DNA of 64,000 nucleotides. Source: Pseudomonas sp. ok272. Its GTDB lineage: Bacteria; Pseudomonadota; Gammaproteobacteria; Pseudomonadales; Pseudomonadaceae. The stretch's first letter is position 1; each line of letters starts with the position of its first letter. The stretch covers positions 62,001 through 126,000 of the forward strand of contig NZ_FOCB01000004.1 of NCBI RefSeq assembly GCF_900109995.1. The letters are read 5' to 3'. A model generated the notes under the pieces. That model saw only the letters and a list, made by a program, of their open reading frames with translations. It was not told where the DNA came from and searched no databases. Shown piece after piece: positions 62,801 through 64,000 of this stretch. Both the position numbers and the translations under genes were made by a program.

Positions 62801-63406
62801 CTACTGATCACTCAGGCCCAGCAGGCTGCGAGCGTATTGCTGCAGGGGCGGGCCAATCAGATCTTCTGGCTTATTGTCGTGGAACGTCAGTAAACCGCCA
62901 CGACTCTTGATACGTGCAGTATCAATCAAATACTGGGTACTGGTCTCGATCAACATGATTTGAATCACCCCGGTGTCGACGCCCAGGCGGTCAACAGCCT
63001 CTTGGTCCAACCACTCGTCCGAGTTGCCGATACGGTCGTCGGCCTTGGCAAAGCGCGTATAGAGCAGGTAGTGGGCGCCGGTAGCACGGGCCTCGGCCAT
63101 CGCGGCATCGAGCCCCTCGGGAGCACGGGCCCGGCGAACCATCGGAAAGTACTCGACAAAACCCTTGAAGGCTTCCTCGGCGACTACGTTCGGGCGCGGG
63201 TACGCATCGCCAGGCGGGGCAAACGCACCCTGAGCGATATAGATGAATGAGTCTGGCTGAATGCGCAGGTTGTTCACGCGACGGCTGTCACTATGATCAA
63301 GAAAGCCCGCGTCGCTCATCTGATAGCGAACACCTTCGCCCATATCGCTGACACTCATGCAGCCGCCAAGCGCCATAACGGCCAGCAGCAAAACCAGGCT
63401 ACGCAT
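62801..63406 (-). CDS. DUF4823 family lipoprotein
   Basis: A 201-residue lipoprotein (lipobox LGGC, Cys about residue 16). The mature part fits DUF4823: SFIYIAQGAFAPPGDAYPRPNVV and ARATGAHYLLYTRFAKADDR. The function is unknown. The ATG at 63406 follows gggagag; a longer frame upstream lacks support. First gene of a pair with DUF1285. Confidence 0.8.
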   Translation of the reverse strand: MRSLVLLLAVMALGGCMSVSDMGEGVRYQMSDAGFLDHSDSRRVNNLRIQPDSFIYIAQGAFAPPGDAYPRPNVVAEEAFKGFVEYFPMVRRARAPEGLDAAMAEARATGAHYLLYTRFAKADDRIGNSDEWLDQEAVDRLGVDTGVIQIMLIETSTQYLIDTARIKSRGGLLTFHDNKPEDLIGPPLQQYARSLLGLSDQ

Positions 63407-63530
63407 CCTACTCTCCCAGAAGCCGGTGACGGAAAACCGGCGAATGAGCGCAGGATGCAGCTTCCGCGCCAGTCCTGACGACAGTGAACGTATCGAATTT
63501 GAAAGGGGGCTTTCTACGCGAGCGTTCGGT

Positions 63531-64000
63531 TTAGCCACCGATGATTTTCATCACCGTCGCGCCCCCTGAAAACGCGACTTCCTGCTTGTCCCCCAGCGCC
63601 TTCACCAGCAGACGCTGGAGCGCCGGCAGCGCCTCGTGGCGGGGCTTGTCCAGCAAGTCGCCGACATAGTGGCGATTACTTGACGACAGGCAGCCATGCA
63701 GCCACCCCGTGGACGACAGCCGCAAGCGCGAGCAGGTCCGGCAGAACGGCACGCTTTCGTTGGCAATCACCCCGAAAAAGCCTTTGTCAGGGATTTCATA
63801 GCGCACGGCCGTGGCGTCCACAGGCGCGCTGGCTTGCAGGTACGCATAGCGCTCGCCGATCAGGCCAAGCAACTGCTGAAGGCTGACAAACTGCTGCAGG
63901 AAAGCATTTGAGTCACTGGCCAGGTGGCCCATGCGCATCAACTCAATGAAACGCAGCTCATACCCACGCGCCAGGCAGTAATCGAGCAAAGGCATCACCT
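63531..64000 (-). CDS. moaA: GTP 3',8-cyclase MoaA, 3' part
   Basis: The C-terminal 156 residues of the radical SAM enzyme that starts molybdenum cofactor synthesis. The second iron-sulfur cluster ligands are in CRTCSRLRLSSTGWLHGCL (CxxC...C), and the protein ends in Gly-Gly, the catalytically needed tail of MoaA. The N-terminal radical SAM CxxxCxxC part lies beyond base 64000, so the gene is cut by the window. Confidence 0.9.
   Translation of the reverse strand, partial: VMPLLDYCLARGYELRFIELMRMGHLASDSNAFLQQFVSLQQLLGLIGERYAYLQASAPVDATAVRYEIPDKGFFGVIANESVPFCRTCSRLRLSSTGWLHGCLSSSNRHYVGDLLDKPRHEALPALQRLLVKALGDKQEVAFSGGATVMKIIGG

Noticed and set aside
1..64000. tRNA, rRNA, CRISPR arrays, complete IS or prophage genes
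   Set aside because: None seen: no cloverleaf-like or rRNA-like sequence, no regularly spaced repeats, and no transposase, integrase or phage structural protein.

Overview
The window looks like a chromosomal segment of a Pseudomonas of the P. fluorescens group. GC is high, REP palindromes of the form gggagcgagcctgctcgcga are numerous, and several gene neighbourhoods match P. aeruginosa or other pseudomonads: a TlpQ-like chemoreceptor beside a BqsRS-like two-component operon and queD, a Roc1-like signalling cluster, and divergent etfBA / ETF-QO genes. These names rest on remembered protein motifs and gene order; no database search was run.

Layout. 0-13.5 kb: the 3' end of pbpG, a C39-peptidase-like lipoprotein that lacks its catalytic residues, TerC, nhaR, an MFS exporter, sstT, DUF1993, yceH, an SDH-L-type shikimate dehydrogenase, a repetitive secreted protein, two small orphan genes, yegQ (tRNA hydroxylation) and a Na+/H+ antiporter. 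13.7-23.6 kb: a large chemoreceptor, a four-gene operon of two PepSY proteins, response regulator and sensor kinase, a patatin-like lipase, queD, cytosine deaminase, a dense block of nested repeats, and an MFS transporter. 23.7-33.7 kb: an accessory and decaying zone. It holds a broken trypsin-like protease, a shredded FecA-type receptor, a shortened GFA protein, a PAAR effector with a probable immunity gene, a DUF6124-type gene frameshifted by an 8-bp tandem duplication behind a structured leader, an MscS channel with a cyclic-nucleotide-binding domain, ycaC beside an internally deleted paralogue, and pirin with a divergent LysR regulator.

34.9-40.7 kb is a phosphorelay and c-di-GMP cluster: a BvgS-type hybrid kinase, a LuxR-type regulator, a receiver-like protein lacking the phosphoacceptor Asp, and a REC-EAL phosphodiesterase. 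40.8-48.5 kb holds mgtA, a class I amidotransferase and a two-gene beta-oxidation operon (thiolase then multifunctional FadJ-like enzyme). 49-56 kb is mostly small envelope and regulatory genes: a cytochrome c, rraB, a START-domain protein, a YkgJ cysteine-cluster protein, a MocR regulator, an OmpA-like/DUF4398 pair and a solute-binding protein. 56.2-64 kb contains etfBA, divergently the ETF-ubiquinone oxidoreductase, a GNAT, an MFS transporter, DUF1285 and DUF4823 genes, and the 3' part of moaA.

Themes. The thiolase/FadJ-like enzymes, ETF and ETF-QO belong together: beta-oxidation electrons pass through ETF to ETF-QO and ubiquinone. The ETF-QO gene has a near-ideal sigma-70 promoter with a PsrA-like box directly upstream. 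The most distinctive non-coding content is mobile: two 167-bp, almost identical, inverted MITE-like elements bounded by CTAG (one supplies the stop codon of the FadJ-like gene, the other sits 35 bp upstream of an MFS start), a 151-bp element with perfect 21-bp inverted repeats that contains a REP doublet and is itself inserted in a REP core, and a 166-bp inverted-repeat element beside etfB. No rRNA, tRNA, CRISPR array, prophage or complete insertion sequence was recognised.
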